NCBI GenBank assembly: GCA_021234155.1
Contig: JAJEKV010000017.1
Location: 6,981,253-7,045,252 of the forward strand
Length of the DNA stretch: 64,000 nt
Reading direction: 5' to 3'
Origin: Isoetes taiwanensis
Lineage: Eukaryota; Streptophyta; Lycopodiopsida; Isoetales; Isoetaceae
Shown here: positions 22,288 to 35,400 of the stretch, piece by piece
Layout of the letters: every line of letters begins with the position of its first letter
How positions within the stretch are numbered: position 1 is the first letter of the stretch
Translations under genes and position numbers: made by a program
The notes under the pieces: generated by a model
Told to the model about the DNA's origin: nothing
Seen by the model: the letters and a program-made list of their open reading frames with translations, nothing else
The model's database searches: none

Positions 22288-25009
22288 AACGAGCTCGAAG
22301 AGGGTGGAACCCAGGAGCACGACATTTCTTGCAGAAAATTAAAAATATTTCATTCTACTGAATTCTCAAATGAGCTAGAACAGGAGTTGCTTGGATCTGA
22401 AGTCCTCATATTTTGCATCATATGGGTAGCATGCGACTTATTTCGTGCTCAAATAGAATTTTGAATTTCTCAAAATAATTAATGTTTGCTTAATCTTAAG
22501 GAGGTGCCGCTTATGCAAATGCATGCAATCATTAAGGTCTTAATCGATTGCTATGATTGTTTAGTCTCCGTGATTTTAACAAATGACACGCGGACGATCA
22601 TCAAAGGATACACAGTCACCCTTGAATGTTCAACTAATGTCCTTTGAATCGATGACGATTTCCATCGAAAAGGGAGATGAAATCATGATAGTGATATTGA
22701 AAAGTTCCAAAACAGAGGCATTCTAGGTCTTAGAATGCCAGACACTATAAAAAATGTCCTAGTAGAGTTCCCACAAGTGTAATGTTCCTTGCCTAAACGT
22801 ATATCTAGGAAGTCATTTTGATACAACCTTGTCACCAATACATCACCCGATATATATGAAAGGTCGATAACTCTAGACACTAATTTTAAACCTATATCTC
22901 ACTCAAAATACTATAGTATTGCTGGATCTAATATATGTCCAACTCCTGGGGAGTCATCTAATTATTCGACATCCTCCACGTGAACCCACAAATGAGCATC
23001 TTATTTTGAAGAAAACCAGTCGTGCCATGGCCGCCAGAGTGTTTTGAAAATATACACTCAAATGATATTTCTAACGGATTGAATGATGGCGTGCATCTTA
23101 ACCTATGGGGATTCTGCTCCTACAATATCTACGCATTTTTATATAATAAATAAGTCATGCTTGTTGTATGTTAGGGATAATGTGCAGAAGGAGGCAATTT
23201 CGTCTGATAAGGGCCTGGCTAGCCAGGTCTAGTCCAGGCGAAATTGCCTCCTTCAACTCATCTTCCAGCGTAAAGTTTTTGTTGGGGGGGACTTCATGCC
23301 ACCTGGCATCATTACGACCACACAATTTAAGATTACAAGTTGTAATCTAGGCCAAGAATCCAACAAAATTATCTCCCCTCGCTTTACGTGTATATGATGG
23401 ACTAGTGGGTATTGGCGTTACTTTAATCCACATATGAGTACTATAGTCTACGTGCTTTTAGGAAGTTTTAAATGTGCACCTTTTTCTTATTCGATATAGT
23501 TGTTGATTTATACACCTAGTGGTTATTCTCCTCTAGATTGAAAATAATGTTATAAATATGCTAGGATTGCATGATGTACATTGACTCAAACCAAAAGAGC
23601 ATGATTGACATATTTGCAGCTCATCGATAATTCATGACAAAGCATTTCTTGAAACAATGAATTAATTCAGTTTATTCTGCTTCAATTTATGTTAATGATG
23701 GTGAATGCTCACGCAAATTGTTTTGTTGTGAAAATGATGAGATGGTCATTCATCCACTCCCCTAATATTTTACAATTCTTTAGCTATTACCTAATTAGAT
23801 TCCATCATTCCAAAAGTGTGTAAAATGGTCTATGCTGCGAATGTCTTTATTGTCTACAACACAACTTGACAAATGAGTTTAACGGATAAATACTAAGATT
23901 TCAGCAAGACAAATGAAGGTTGGAAATAGTTAGCTATGCCTAACATCAACATCAGTGGCAACAGAAAGATTCGAGCAGTGTGGTGTAGGGTGTACGTGTA
24001 ATGTTTTAGAAGTTATATACAGCATGTACAAGATTGATACGCCTACCAATGTCGTTAAACAATTCACCAAACGCAAGGACAAGAGACCAACAGGCGAGCG
24101 AACACCATATATAGGGGTGCAAGGGGCTTCTGTTTCTTGGTTTCCTCTCTCAACTAATAATGGACAATTAGGTGACAGACAAACAAAACATCACTTCCGA
24201 TTCCTTATTTTCCCCTCAGCTAATAGAAGAAGCAATTTATGCGCATGACGTAAAGTTCCTAATTTTCAGCATAACATAGATCTTCCTTATATTCACCTCA
24301 ATTAATACCCAATGAGGTGACAAAAAAAAAATCAAAACATGACTTCTATTCCTTAGTTTTCGTCCAAACTAATAGACAATTAGATTAGTTAGATGACAAA
24401 CAATTAAAACACGGCAAAAAGTGCAAAAAATGTATTGAATGAAGGAAAAAGGCAAAGAAAAAGACAGATAGATAGATACAATTTTAAACCATGAACATAT
24501 ACATCTGCAGGGAGAAAAATTAGAAAAAAAAAATATACCTGACCACTTTCAAACAATTCTGTGGTATATACGAACGTACCTATACATAGACGGCCAATAT
24601 ATATGTAATAACGTAGTGTAATGATAAACAGAATATGATTGAATCTTTTATATATGTGTGTATTTTGGATCGTGCGCGTAATATATTAGCTAGAATTTCC
24701 GTTTGTTCCAGGAAGCTTAACGTACCCCATTCCTCAGCCGGATTGATCGACCACTGAACAAGCTCCCATTTTGAGCTCTGTCCATACCAAGCTCCCAAAG
24801 TATTTATCCGGCTGTTATTGGATTTGGGTCTCTGCCTTTATCGATTTTGGGTCCCTTTTCCTGGTGCCTTTTTTGCCTATTGTGGCTTTCAAAATTTGAT
24901 CTACCTTAAGCTTATGGTCGGCTGATTGTTGGAAACCGGCAAGCGGTTGTCTGAATGGGGAGTTTTGTGTTATGATCACCTCCAAGTTTGAGGCTGAGAA
25001 AGCTATAGC
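22288..25009. other. AT-rich intergenic region
   Basis: No gene is recognised. 24130-24420 contains two diverged copies of a short block with CAACTAATAATGGACAATTA-like and GACAAACAA words. A strong small hairpin lies at 23187-23254. The last few hundred bases probably hold the 5' flank of the GT31 locus; I see no convincing TATA box there. Confidence 0.5.
23187..23254. repeat. Small two-part hairpin
   Basis: Perfect 16-bp stem, GAAGGAGGCAATTTCG (23187-23202) against CGAAATTGCCTCCTTC (23239-23254). A perfect 14-bp palindrome CCTGGCTAGCCAGG (23214-23227) sits at the centre of the loop. The size is that of a short foldback or small-RNA hairpin. No element ends are identified. Confidence 0.8.
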
Positions 25010-28000
25010 ATGAAGAGAAACAAAGCAGACAACTCTTGTCTGGGGCGTTTCAGGTTTATACATGTGGTGTTATTGGTTATTTTATGTTTTGTATTACTTA
25101 TGAGCCTTGAGGCACCTGCTCTGTTCAAGCCAAATCTTATTCCCTATTCGCACGCAGCCCTTGAAGTGATTGAGGCTGGAAATATAGATGCTATTAGAAG
25201 CAGAGTCAGTGTAATGCAGGATGCCTCTAACCAACATAGAAGGTTTGTTATTCCACGGGTAAGTCAAGTAGGTCCTGAGATTGATGCAAAACGGGAGCAA
25301 AGCTCTGCAATAAAAGAAGAAGAAAGAAAACTAAGTGAGAAGGAAGAACACTCAGCACATAGAGGCACACAAAGTCCATTGCCTGATCTTCGGACTGTTG
25401 CAGCCGGGGCATGGGCAAGTGGTGCTGTTGCTTGGAAGGAAATGGAAGAAACAATAGCAGGGCAGAATTCAACCATAAGACACGTTAAAAAGGAAGGAAT
25501 TGTAGAGAATTGCCCCAAGATGTTGCTTTTATCAGGGGAAGATCTTAAAAATGCAGGAAATATCATGATGCTCCCTTGTGGTCTCATGTCAGGTTCATCT
25601 ATTACTGTCATTGCCAAACCTAAAAAGGGGCATATAAAACCCAGGCCTAACATTGCAACAGTAGTAGATGATGTGAAAAATGTCATAGTCTCTCAATTTA
25701 TATTAGAGCTACAAGGATTAAAGATGGTGGATGGCGAGGATCCACCACGCATACTACATGTTAATCCAAGGTTGAAAGGGGACTGGAGTGGAAGGCCTGT
25801 TATTGAATTGAATACCTGCTATCGTGGCCAATGGGGGATTGCACAACGCTGTGAAGGCTGGGTATCTCCAGATGATGAGGATCCAGGTACTTTAATTGTT
25901 TTGGCTTTTAAAATATGTAAGATTTATGTTTACTCACTAAAGTGCATACTGTCAAATAGGTTGCTTCTATATTGTAGTTATTTATTTTTCCTTGTGTGTT
26001 TCAGTTGATGGACTAGCAAAATGCCAAAGGTGGATCCAAAATGACAATGATACATCAGAGGATTCTAAGTCAACATGGTGGAACAAGTTAATTGGACATT
26101 CTGCAAAATCAAGTGTGGAGTGGACCTATCCGTTTGTGGAAGAGCAATTGTTTGTCCTTACTATCAGGGCAGGATGGGAAGGCTATCACATTAGTGCTGA
26201 TGGAAAGCATGTTGCGTCGTTTCCATATAGAACAGTGAGTAATTGTTAGTCATGCATAATTCAAGAATCTTGAGCGGTCTATGTAGTAAATTATCATTCT
26301 CACAATTGGCTGATGCAGGGTTTTATTTTAGAAGAGGCTACAGGCTTTACTATTTCTGGAGATATTGATGTACACTCTATTGTGGCCACATCATTGCCAT
26401 ATTCTCATCCAAAGTTCACTCCACAGCAGCTTATAGAGGAATCTGAAACATTGAGAGCACTTCCATTGCCAAAGACCCCAGTCGATCTGTTTATTGGAAT
26501 TCTTTCAGCAAGCACGCACTTCGCAGAACGGATGGCTGTTCGCAAGACTTGGATGCAGTCAAAATCAATTAGATCATCGGGGGTGGTAGCACGTTTTTTT
26601 TGTTGGGATGGTATGGGTCCCCTCTATTCTGGGAATGTTAAACACTATTAACTGGATATGCTATACTAAACATGAATTGTTTTCCAGCACCCACATAAGG
26701 ATATCAATGTGCAAGTGAAGGAGGAGGCTGACTACTTTGGAGATATGGTTATTTTACCGTTTATGGACCACTATGACTTGGTTGTGCTGAAAACTATTGC
26801 TATTTGTGAATATGGGGTAAGTTTTTGAAATAATCTTGATACTTCTCGCCTTTGTTTTTATTACTTATATTTGGACTTGCCAACATTCATTCTCAGGTCA
26901 AAAACATATCAGCTAGGCACATAATGAAAACTGACGATGACACATTTGTGAGAGTGGAAAAGATTCTGAAGATGGTCCGGGTAGCTCGTAAAGCACGTGG
27001 ACTATATATGGGCAATATTAATCAATTCCATAGGCCATTGAGAGTTGGGAAGTGGGCAGTGACATATGAGGTAATATGTTTATTATTTTTCTTAGTATGC
27101 TAATTCAATTCTTCTGAATATATTTGTCACTGATGTTTAAGGATGTTACTTTAAGCTATGCAAAAATAGGCACACATAATATTTTAACAGACTTATAGGA
27201 CAAAACTGCCCCCCTGGAAAAAGCTGATATTGTGGACAAGAACGCAATGCTTTTTGCAATAAGGGAAGGAAGCGAACTCCCCTTCTATCCTTTCTCATTG
27301 TTTCTATTGGACTTCTAAGCTTCGAGCTTTCAATATTTAACTTCAAGGTCTCTTCATCTCATATGGAAGCCATGAACTCATGAGTATCGCAAAACTTTTA
27401 ACTGTGGCACAAAATTTGGTGCACAAATCTTAATTGCTGTTAGAGGATCCATAGCTGAATCTAAATATTGTCCTGTAGAATGGTACTCAAATATTCATCT
27501 ACTTGCATTATGTTTCATCTGTCTTAATTGGCGGCCCTGAAAGCTTCTGCATAGTACTTTATGAAAAGGATATTAGAATGGAAGGCTATATTACATGCCC
27601 ATGATAATAATCTTAACATAACAATGTTAAAGATAGATCTCACATATTCATGTTCATTTGTTTTCTTAATTATACAGGAATGGCCAGAGGAAGAATATCC
27701 CCCATATGCAAATGGGTCCAGGATATGTAATTTCTTCAGATATTGCTAAATTTATCTTTGTCACAGCATGAGAACAACACACTCAGGGTACGTATTGTGT
27801 ACATCAGGTTCATATTTTTGTAATTCTTAAGACTTATTAATTGCTTAACATTTGTGGGATGTGCTGCAATTATTTAAGATGGAAGGTGTCAGCATGGGAA
27901 TTTGGGTGGTCCAGTTTAACCAATATTATGCTGCTCACTATGTACACAACTTGAAGTTTTGCTAGTGGGGTTGTGTTGAAGATTATTTCACGGCTCATTA

Positions 28001-28073
28001 TCAATCTCCACGCCAGATGTTGTGTATGTGGGAGAAGCTTAGAGAAGGGGAAGCTCAATGCTGCAATATGTGA
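25010..28073 (+). pseudogene. Hydroxyproline O-galactosyltransferase-like (GT31) gene, broken
   Basis: Seven exons can be traced: 25010-25886, 26005-26234, 26319-26610, 26688-26816, 26897-27070, 27678-27787 and 27870-28073, nearly all with GT/AG borders. The product would be a Golgi type II membrane protein with a short cytosolic N-terminus and a membrane anchor at residues ~18-33. It then has a galectin-type domain (WTYPFVEEQLFVLTIRAGWE) and a GT31 domain with [20 protein letters not shown] and the DxD metal site KTDDDTFVRVE. The ending MLCMWEKL...CCN matches the family. The family adds galactose to hydroxyproline of arabinogalactan proteins. Lesions are a T8 run in exon 3 (26594-26601) that shifts frame to a stop, an extra G in exon 6 (GGG ~27710), a further shift near 27757, a lost acceptor before exon 7 (CAA instead of CAG) and an in-frame TAG at 27963. 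Homopolymer breaks could be assembly errors; the last two could not. Confidence 0.85.
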
Positions 28074-28950
28074 TGATTTATTTCATTAGCTGATAAAATG
28101 TCATCTATCCCTTGGCTTCCGTCTCGGGGGCAGGAGGTGCACTATTTAACCCCACATATTTTACTAACCCAACATATAGTACTGTACATGCAAAATTTTG
28201 GGTAAACATTCCATTTTTCCTGAATAGACCTGACAAGAAGGATGAAGGATATCACCAACCTAATGTTAATTTATGGCAAAACATATTTGTCTGACAAGTC
28301 TCCCTTAGAGACTGCCTATTTCAATGCCAAGAGGGGCCACGTTTTCCGTGGCTATTGTACAAGAGCATCCAACAATTAATCAAAGAGTGTTCAAGAAAGT
28401 CAGAAGTGTATCTGTTGACCTCTAAACACGAGATTGAACTGTGTCCTATTACTCTACACAAATAGTAAAAATAGCTTTTACAGAAGTTTGTTTTGAACTT
28501 TTTTTTGTCTCTCGAATGTTGTGCAACTTTTAACATATCATTCGAGGGCAGTGTGTTGTCATATTGTTGGATGTAACTTATATTAAGGAAGTTCAAATCT
28601 ATCTGTGAAGCCTCGAAGGACACGAGTTACGACCGGCCATGACATACATCAGGTCCTAGGTTCTGGCAAAATATTTATTTACCATGCCATGAAAATTCTA
28701 CCTCCTTCCCATGAAGAGCCGAAAGCATTGTTTGCATACTTTGCACATGTTTCGTCTTTTTGAGTTTGTGGATATCAATGCAATATAATTATAAACGGTA
28801 GGAATGATTGCAATAATGTTGGCCGAAATTTAGAATCGTATATTTGTAACGTAAGGTTTCTAATGGTGTGTATAAGTATTCGTATGTGAGTATGGTATTT
28901 TGGTGACGGTGGCAGTGGGGATTCGAAACCCTGGAATGTAGGCCGAGCAT
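28074..28950. other. No gene seen
   Basis: The 3' flank of the GT31 locus. AT-rich, with overlapping short frames and no family resemblance or repeat boundary. Confidence 0.5.
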
Positions 28951-29109
28951 CTTTTGCCCGGTTGGCCGGAACTGGTAGTGCCGCCGTGGTGTGCTCCAGG
29001 GATGGCGGAGATGCTGAGGGCGGAGGTTCTGATGCGTCCTGGCTCTGGGCTTGTTTCTTTTTTGGGGTTTTAGATAAGCAGGGGTCGGGTTGCTTGGTGG
29101 GGAGCGGAG

Positions 29110-30224
29110 GTGGAGTCTTCTCGAAGGGGATTTGTGCCCGAGGTGTTTCTACCGTGTTCTTCCCTTTGTTTTGTCTCTAAATTTCGCCACATGTCTCTCA
29201 AGAGGGCAGCCAGAAAGGGAAGAGTGTTGGTTGCTCGTCCCCCCGGTTCTCTAAGCCACATTATAAACCTCGCTTCTTCCAATTCCCAAGAGCGTGAGAC
29301 CTGGGGGATATGGTGGTTTTTCCTTGAGCGGGACCGAAATGCCATAGATGTGAGTGTTACCTTAGGTCTGTCTGGGCAAGATGTGCCCATGAGTTTTATG
29401 ATGGTCTTGTGGGGTTTTGCAATCGGAGGTGTGTTCTTTGGAGCAAAGGCCATGGAGCGTGGTGCCATCAGTAGATCATTTGCATTGTCAGTCAGCCTTT
29501 AGAGCCCTTGAAGAGTCCTAGGGCCATGAATGATGCTATAAAAAGAGATTTCAATTGGGTTTCTAAGCCTCCTGGTGTGATATTGGTATGCAAAGCCCTT
29601 AAAAATACTCGTCTTCATTGTTTTGAGGGTATGATTGGGTAATGTATGAAGGATGTGGAAAAGTTCATTATGTCTGCCATCTTCATAATGTGAGTGAGGC
29701 TGCCATCGAGAAAGGTAAGAATTTGTATTTGAGATGGGGAGCTGGTGATACGAAAAATTTAGTTGTGCTTGATAACAAAAACTTGTTGAATCGAGCTGCC
29801 CATTTTGTGAATTACCACGAGAACCGTAGATTGACTGCCAGTTTGTTGTATACTGCCGCCGTGATGATTCGCTCGAAAATTTACCTTGTCTAGTTCTTGG
29901 ATTATCCCTTCTAACACTGCCCATATCAATGAGCACCGTGTCCGGGCTGCATGGAGAGTCCTGTTCAATCCTAATCACTGCATGTCATCGGATATGAGAA
30001 CCATCTTGTTTGGCCTGCCAGCAGGTTTTGTACTTGTGGAAAGGAATGGGCCTGGGAGGAGGCGGTATTGGGATGATGTTATTCCTGCTGATGAAAAAGA
30101 TAATAACTTTGAGGATATTCATGATGCTTCTTATAGTGGAGACAGTGATGATGTTGTGATACTTCAGCCTGGTGTAGATTACATCCCTGTGCACAAGGGT
30201 GATTATACCATGGCTGCTGGGTGA
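29110..30224 (+). pseudogene. Degenerate HUH (Rep-type, Replitron-like) endonuclease gene
   Basis: Plus-strand pieces in successive frames read as one protein. MSLKRAARKGRVLVARPPGS and WFFLERDRNAIDV come first (~29190-29345). Then a G-A-ME-RG segment leads by a frame change to VDHLHCQSAF (29471-29500), an HUH motif (His codons at 29477 and 29483). PPGVILVCKALKNTRLHCFE follows, then GMIG, a TAA at 29640-29642, and CMKD. The family pattern here is YCMKD, so the stop sits exactly where the catalytic Tyr of Rep motif III (YxxK) is expected. HLHNVSEAAIEKGKNLYLRW, LNRAAHF and an acidic C-terminal frame (29886-30224) complete it. HUH proteins nick single-stranded DNA through that Tyr. The motif spacing fits Rep/Replitron proteins. 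Frameshifts and the lost Tyr codon mean it is dead here. Upstream limit uncertain. Confidence 0.6.
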
Positions 30225-30982
30225 TGAACTTGGTTGGCTCTTCATTGTACAGTTGGGTTTGTTTTCATAGTTTTGTTTGTTTTTAGTTGCAGGAGTTATG
30301 GAGACCGATGGGGAAGCAGCTTCTCGGGTGTGGAGCAACCTCTTTGTGTCTTTGCCCCGAGTCTTTTATTTCGTCACGCGTAGAGGCATCCCATCCGGAC
30401 CCCCGTTGTGTTTTCGCCGAGCCGAGGCGATTTTCTCGCTCGGTTCGTGAATAGTGTTATCCGGGTTGGAACCGAGGCTATACAGTGATTGCGGCATCCT
30501 TGCGCTTGCTTAGCGGGCAGCTTAGAGGGTTCTATGTGTCAATTGACAATGCCATATCTGTTGTGGAGGGGAGCATTTGGGGTGCCTGCTTTCGAAGTTG
30601 CACACCTTTAAGCTCTCATATGAGCCTTGGCGAGGGTATTGCTTGTGCAAGAAATACGGCAACTAGATGCGCCATTAGGCATGCACAAAGTGGCTCGGCT
30701 ATGAACTGATTTCTTTACATGTTCTTCTTCTGTTGGCTTGTGATTTTGTGTGTGGAGTTGATAAACCTTGATCTGGATTTGTATCTGGATTTGTATTGTG
30801 AGGAGGCTGGAATTGCTTGATGTATAATAGGTATAGTTTGTTGGTTCTGAAATTGGTTGTGGTAAATGCTTGTAAATAACGTGTTCAATAAGTTTGAGCA
30901 GGCTGCAATTGCTTAACAGAATTGTGTATTAAAATGATGTCTTTAATCGACTGCTTTGCTTTGTTAGTGGGCTTCGGCCCCT

Positions 30983-31024
30983 AAGCATACTAGGCATCCC
31001 TCTTGTGGGATACCTAGTATGCTT
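30983..31024. repeat. 18-bp stem-loop downstream of the HUH gene
   Basis: AAGCATACTAGGCATCCC (30983-31000) pairs with GGGATACCTAGTATGCTT (31007-31024), 17 of 18 bases matched, around a 6-nt loop. It is preceded by a smaller GGGCTTCGGCCC hairpin (30970-30981). It lies ~760 bp past the end of the HUH frame. Single-strand transposons often end in, or nick beside, such hairpins, so it may mark the element's 3' end or origin. That link is inference. Confidence 0.75.
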
Positions 31025-32455
31025 GGATGAGCGTCGGAACTTATACTGGGGTTTGACTCCCTAGGCTCATTGTTTGTTTGGCCAAACTTTCAAATTTCAA
31101 AGATTGTATTTATTCAATGGTTTGCTTGGCTGATAGGGGTAAGTCAAATATAGGGGATTTGACCCTATCTTGACCTCCATTTGAGGGCTGGAATTTGATG
31201 GCGTGGCATATGCTGTGGCATATGCTTGGATCGGATGGTCCCAAAAAATTATTGGACACCCCAAATGATAATACACCCCAAATTATAGTAAGCTAATCCA
31301 TAACTAGCTTGTCTTGTTAGAGCTCAACATCAAGCAAAGTTTGGATTCGAGCCTTGCTAGAGGTGATGATAAACTAAGTTAGTTGTAGACAAAGGACCCA
31401 TGTAACTAAGGAAGCACCATGAATTATTGGGGCAACAACGCCAAATAGCCACTTCCACTATCGAATGCAGATAGAATTATGCGATTGCTCAAAAATGTTA
31501 GCTTAGATCCAGAACACTTGAACCAATCCAAAAAGATAAGTACTAGGTAATTTTCGTTGGAAAGAACTTTATGTCTTGTACAAAGTTAACATGGCATTGC
31601 TAGATGAGGTAGGCGAAGCCATGAGTGGTGCCAAGTCTGGCCTTATAGCCAAGACTGTTTAAATATACAAAGTTAAAGAATTCTATTGCATCCAGATGTT
31701 CAAACTACGAAATCCTGCAAGTACATTGGGTTGGGAATTGGTCATTGCTGCTATACTGCTCTTCCTGGAATTTGGGAAAAGGTTGACAATGTAGAAAGTA
31801 TGGGAGAATGAGAGCAAATGCAAATTCTATTGGGAACAAAGCATTTGGTGCATAACCCTTGGAGAAAACCAACTACATTGGATGAAGAATGAATAGGATG
31901 CAGTAGGTTGCCAGTGGCACGTGTGGCATGAACTACTAGGTTGGAAAGCATTTCTAATTGAAAGAAAAGAAGGCATGATGCAGTAGTCATAAGATATAAG
32001 CCACCTGATGACATTTTGGAAATGCACCATGAACCATGAACCTGTGGTGTAAATGTATTGTATTTACCTATATGATATGAATATGTAAACCAATTTTCCA
32101 TGAAAATCGACAAATGATATTCAATGTCTATGCATTAAATTTTATTAAATTCTGATCGAATTCGGATATACAATTTATTTCAATGTACATTGATGTACAA
32201 CTTAAATGTCCTTATAAGTCCATGACATCTACAGTTGTTGAAGTTGTGATAGCAATGACTCATGAACTTCATCTAGCAAATAATCATCCCAGCTAACCCA
32301 CACGAACTTGGCATCCACGTGGCAGCATGGGAGCATAAAAAGGAATAAGAGATTTGCAATGGGGGTGGAAAAGATATCACAGATTTGCATTATTAATGAA
32401 AAAATTGATCCATAGCCCCATATTATATTTAACAAGAGAATACAATGAAAATAAT
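31025..32455. other. No confident gene
   Basis: Scattered frames on both strands; 31560-31900 on the plus strand looks weakly coding but has many stops. No LTR matching 37382-39272 is found here, although a 5' LTR would be expected on this side of the gypsy element. Confidence 0.4.
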
Positions 32456-32459
32456 TTAT

Positions 32460-35400
32460 AATTTCTTAGTGGCCCCTTTGGAGACCTCAGATTTTCTCTA
32501 ATGTAACTCTCTTAGAATCCATAATTGTTCTGCCTTTGTTTGTTGACATATCTGACATTGTTTAATGTATCTCACAATGTGCTTCTTCATTCCTGGCCAA
32601 AAGTAGCTGGAGATGATCTTAAAATATATCTTCATAAATCCTGCATGCCCCGCTATAGGACTGTTATGTGTGTCGTGAGGAATGAGCTTGCGAATTCTAG
32701 ATGTTTCGGGGACGTATAACTTATTCTTACAATAAAGAAGATTATACCTTCCTTCTTATAATGGCAGAAAGCTTCCCTCTCCTTATCCGTTCTGGTTTTC
32801 TTGGATAGACTTTGCCATATTTCCTGAAATTTAGGATTTGTAGGAAGAGTCTGCTCTATCACTCGCTGATGAGATTAAAAATCGCATTACAATGCGTTTG
32901 GGTGACCAATGGATGCCTAGAAAGAGCATCAACAATAAATTATGCTTGCCTGGCTTATACACTACTTCAAAATCATACTCTTCCAAAAATTCCATTCATC
33001 GTCGCTGTCTAAGATTGAGGTGGGATTGCGTGAAAATGTATTGGAGACTTTGATGATCCGTATCCAACTGGAATCGTCTCCCAAGCAAGTAATGTCTCCA
33101 TATACGCAAGGCACACACAATCGCAAGTAATTCCTGGTCATGCGTAGGGTATTGCTGCTCTGCGTCATTCATCTTTCTAGAATCATACGCGATTACCCTA
33201 CCTTCTTGCATTTTACTAGTGTCTGTGGCAACCCACTTATCCTTCTGAGAATCTGGCAAGGTAAGAAGTGGTTGTCAAGACACATTTCAATGACTGAAAT
33301 CGACTTTCTCTTTCCAATGTGCCATCTAATCTCTAACATTCTCATGTTTTGTAAGGTCTGTAAGAGGCGCTGCAAGCTTGGCGAAGTCTTTAATAAATTT
33401 GCGGTAATAGCCCGCCAACCCTAGAAACTGCGGACCTCCAAAATATTTGTTGGAACCGGCCAATCTTTTGCTGCCTCAATTTTGGCTCTATCCGTTGCTA
33501 TCCCTTCAGCAGACACAATGTGTCCCAAATAATTGATCTTGGTGGTCGCAAACCTACACTTGGAAAACTTGGCATAAAGTTGATGGCCGCTCAATTTGTG
33601 CAGGGCCATCCGAAGATGACACCCATGGTTTTCTAAGGTTTTACTGTAAATGAGGATATCATCGAAGAAAATGATGATAAAATCATCGAGATATTCGCGG
33701 AAGACATCGTCCATCAACCTCATGAATGTAGCAGGGGCATTAGTTAGCCCAAAAGGCATAACAGTATACTCATAGTGCCCATAGCGTGTCCGAAAGGCGG
33801 GCTTATGGACCTCATTCTCTTTAATTCTGATCTGGTGATATCCTGAGCAAAGATCAATCTTCATGAAGTACTTGGCCCCCTGTAATTGGTCCATGAAATC
33901 ATCGGCACGCAACAGAGCGTACCGGTTCTTAATTGTGTGCTTATTCAATTGCCTGTAATCAATGCACATACGCAAGGTACATACTTTTTCTTGACAAACA
34001 AAATAGGGGCACCAAAAGGTGACACACTTGGCCGAATGAATCCCAACTTAAGAAGCTCTTGCAGCTGCTTCTTAAGCTCTACCAATTTTGATGTACTCAT
34101 TCGGTACGGAGCCTTCCTGGTAGGTGTAGTACCTGGTTCCAATGTGATTTCACATTCCACGCCTCAGAAGGGTGGTAACTTTTGAATCTCATCCGAAAAA
34201 AGGTCGTGGAATTCATGAAGTATGGCAGCCAATTCCTTTGGGCAAGCTCTCAATGACTTCTTCCTGTTTGGACTTGGCCATTACGGATGCAAGTCTAACA
34301 ATGCAAACAACCTGATACCAAGTGACGCAATGAAATACACTGCATAATTGAAATAAGTACCTACTATAGTTACACGAGCTCCATTAGCTGTGTTAAAGGT
34401 GAATTCTCGCTTTTCATAATCAATGTTTGCCTTTACAGCAACCAAGAATTCCATACCCACAATGAGATCATACTGACCAATATTCATAATCTCGGTCCCT
34501 AGAGCAAAGGGTGCTTCTGGCAACTGAATGTTCAAGTGAATGCGTTGGCCTTGGGCGTGACGCACGACTCCACTAGCCAGCTTAACTGGCCGTGGCTTTG
34601 ATTTCAAAGGAGTAAGTTGTAAGATTTCCACCATTCTACGTGAGAGAAAATTGTGCGTACTACCCGTGTCTATAAGGATGACAAAAGGTTTACTGTCTAC
34701 TTGGCCAATCGTGGATATGACGAAAGGTTGACTATCTGCCTGACCTATTTCAACAGCAGCATAAATGTGGGACACACCTTGTATATAGTCCGGTGCCTCG
34801 TCATCAACAACGGTTGAAGTTCCAAACGTTGGCAAGATATCGTCCCAATCCACTTTGGCAAGAGCAGGTTGAGCAGCCTGAGTAACATAGGGGCAATCTT
34901 GCATACGCTTTCCCGGTCGGAAACACCAAAAACAGGCTTTGCCTTTCCGTAACTGCTCACGAGCTATCTCGCATGGCTCCCATGATATTAACAGACTTAT
35001 CTGGTACATTGAAAGAGACTTTCTTGTCCTGCTTCTAATACCCAGCCGATGGGGGAAGTCCTGGGCTAGGAGAGCGTCCCCGATGTGGTGTATAGTTCGT
35101 ATTCTGACCAAACATAGAGGAACGTTGTGGCTGGTATTTGGGACTATCCTTCTCCAAGTTAAGGGTCTTAGCTTTGGCTTTTGCTACTGTTTTTGGATTT
35201 ATGGCTCGCACCATTTTTCTAAGAGTGGGGGATGACCCCTCAATATAACCTTCAACTGCTCTGTGTTCATTAATTGCTGGGACATACAATCGTAAACGCA
35301 TGAACTCATCCTTGTATGCTTGGACTGTGAGGTTTCTCTGTTTTAGGCGGTAAAAAGTTTGGATATGTTGGTAGTGATGAGCTCTGGGAACATAATGAGA

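Noticed and set aside
28962-29180. Gly-rich plus-strand frame before the HUH relic
   Set aside because: Low-complexity composition and a different frame from the conserved part; could be its N-terminus but not shown.
30983-31024. Helitron 3' end
   Set aside because: The hairpin fits in size, but no CTRR end follows at the usual distance and no Helitron helicase is present; linked more loosely to the HUH relic instead.
31560-32120. Possible degenerate gene on the plus strand
   Set aside because: Too many stops and no motif that could be tied to a family.
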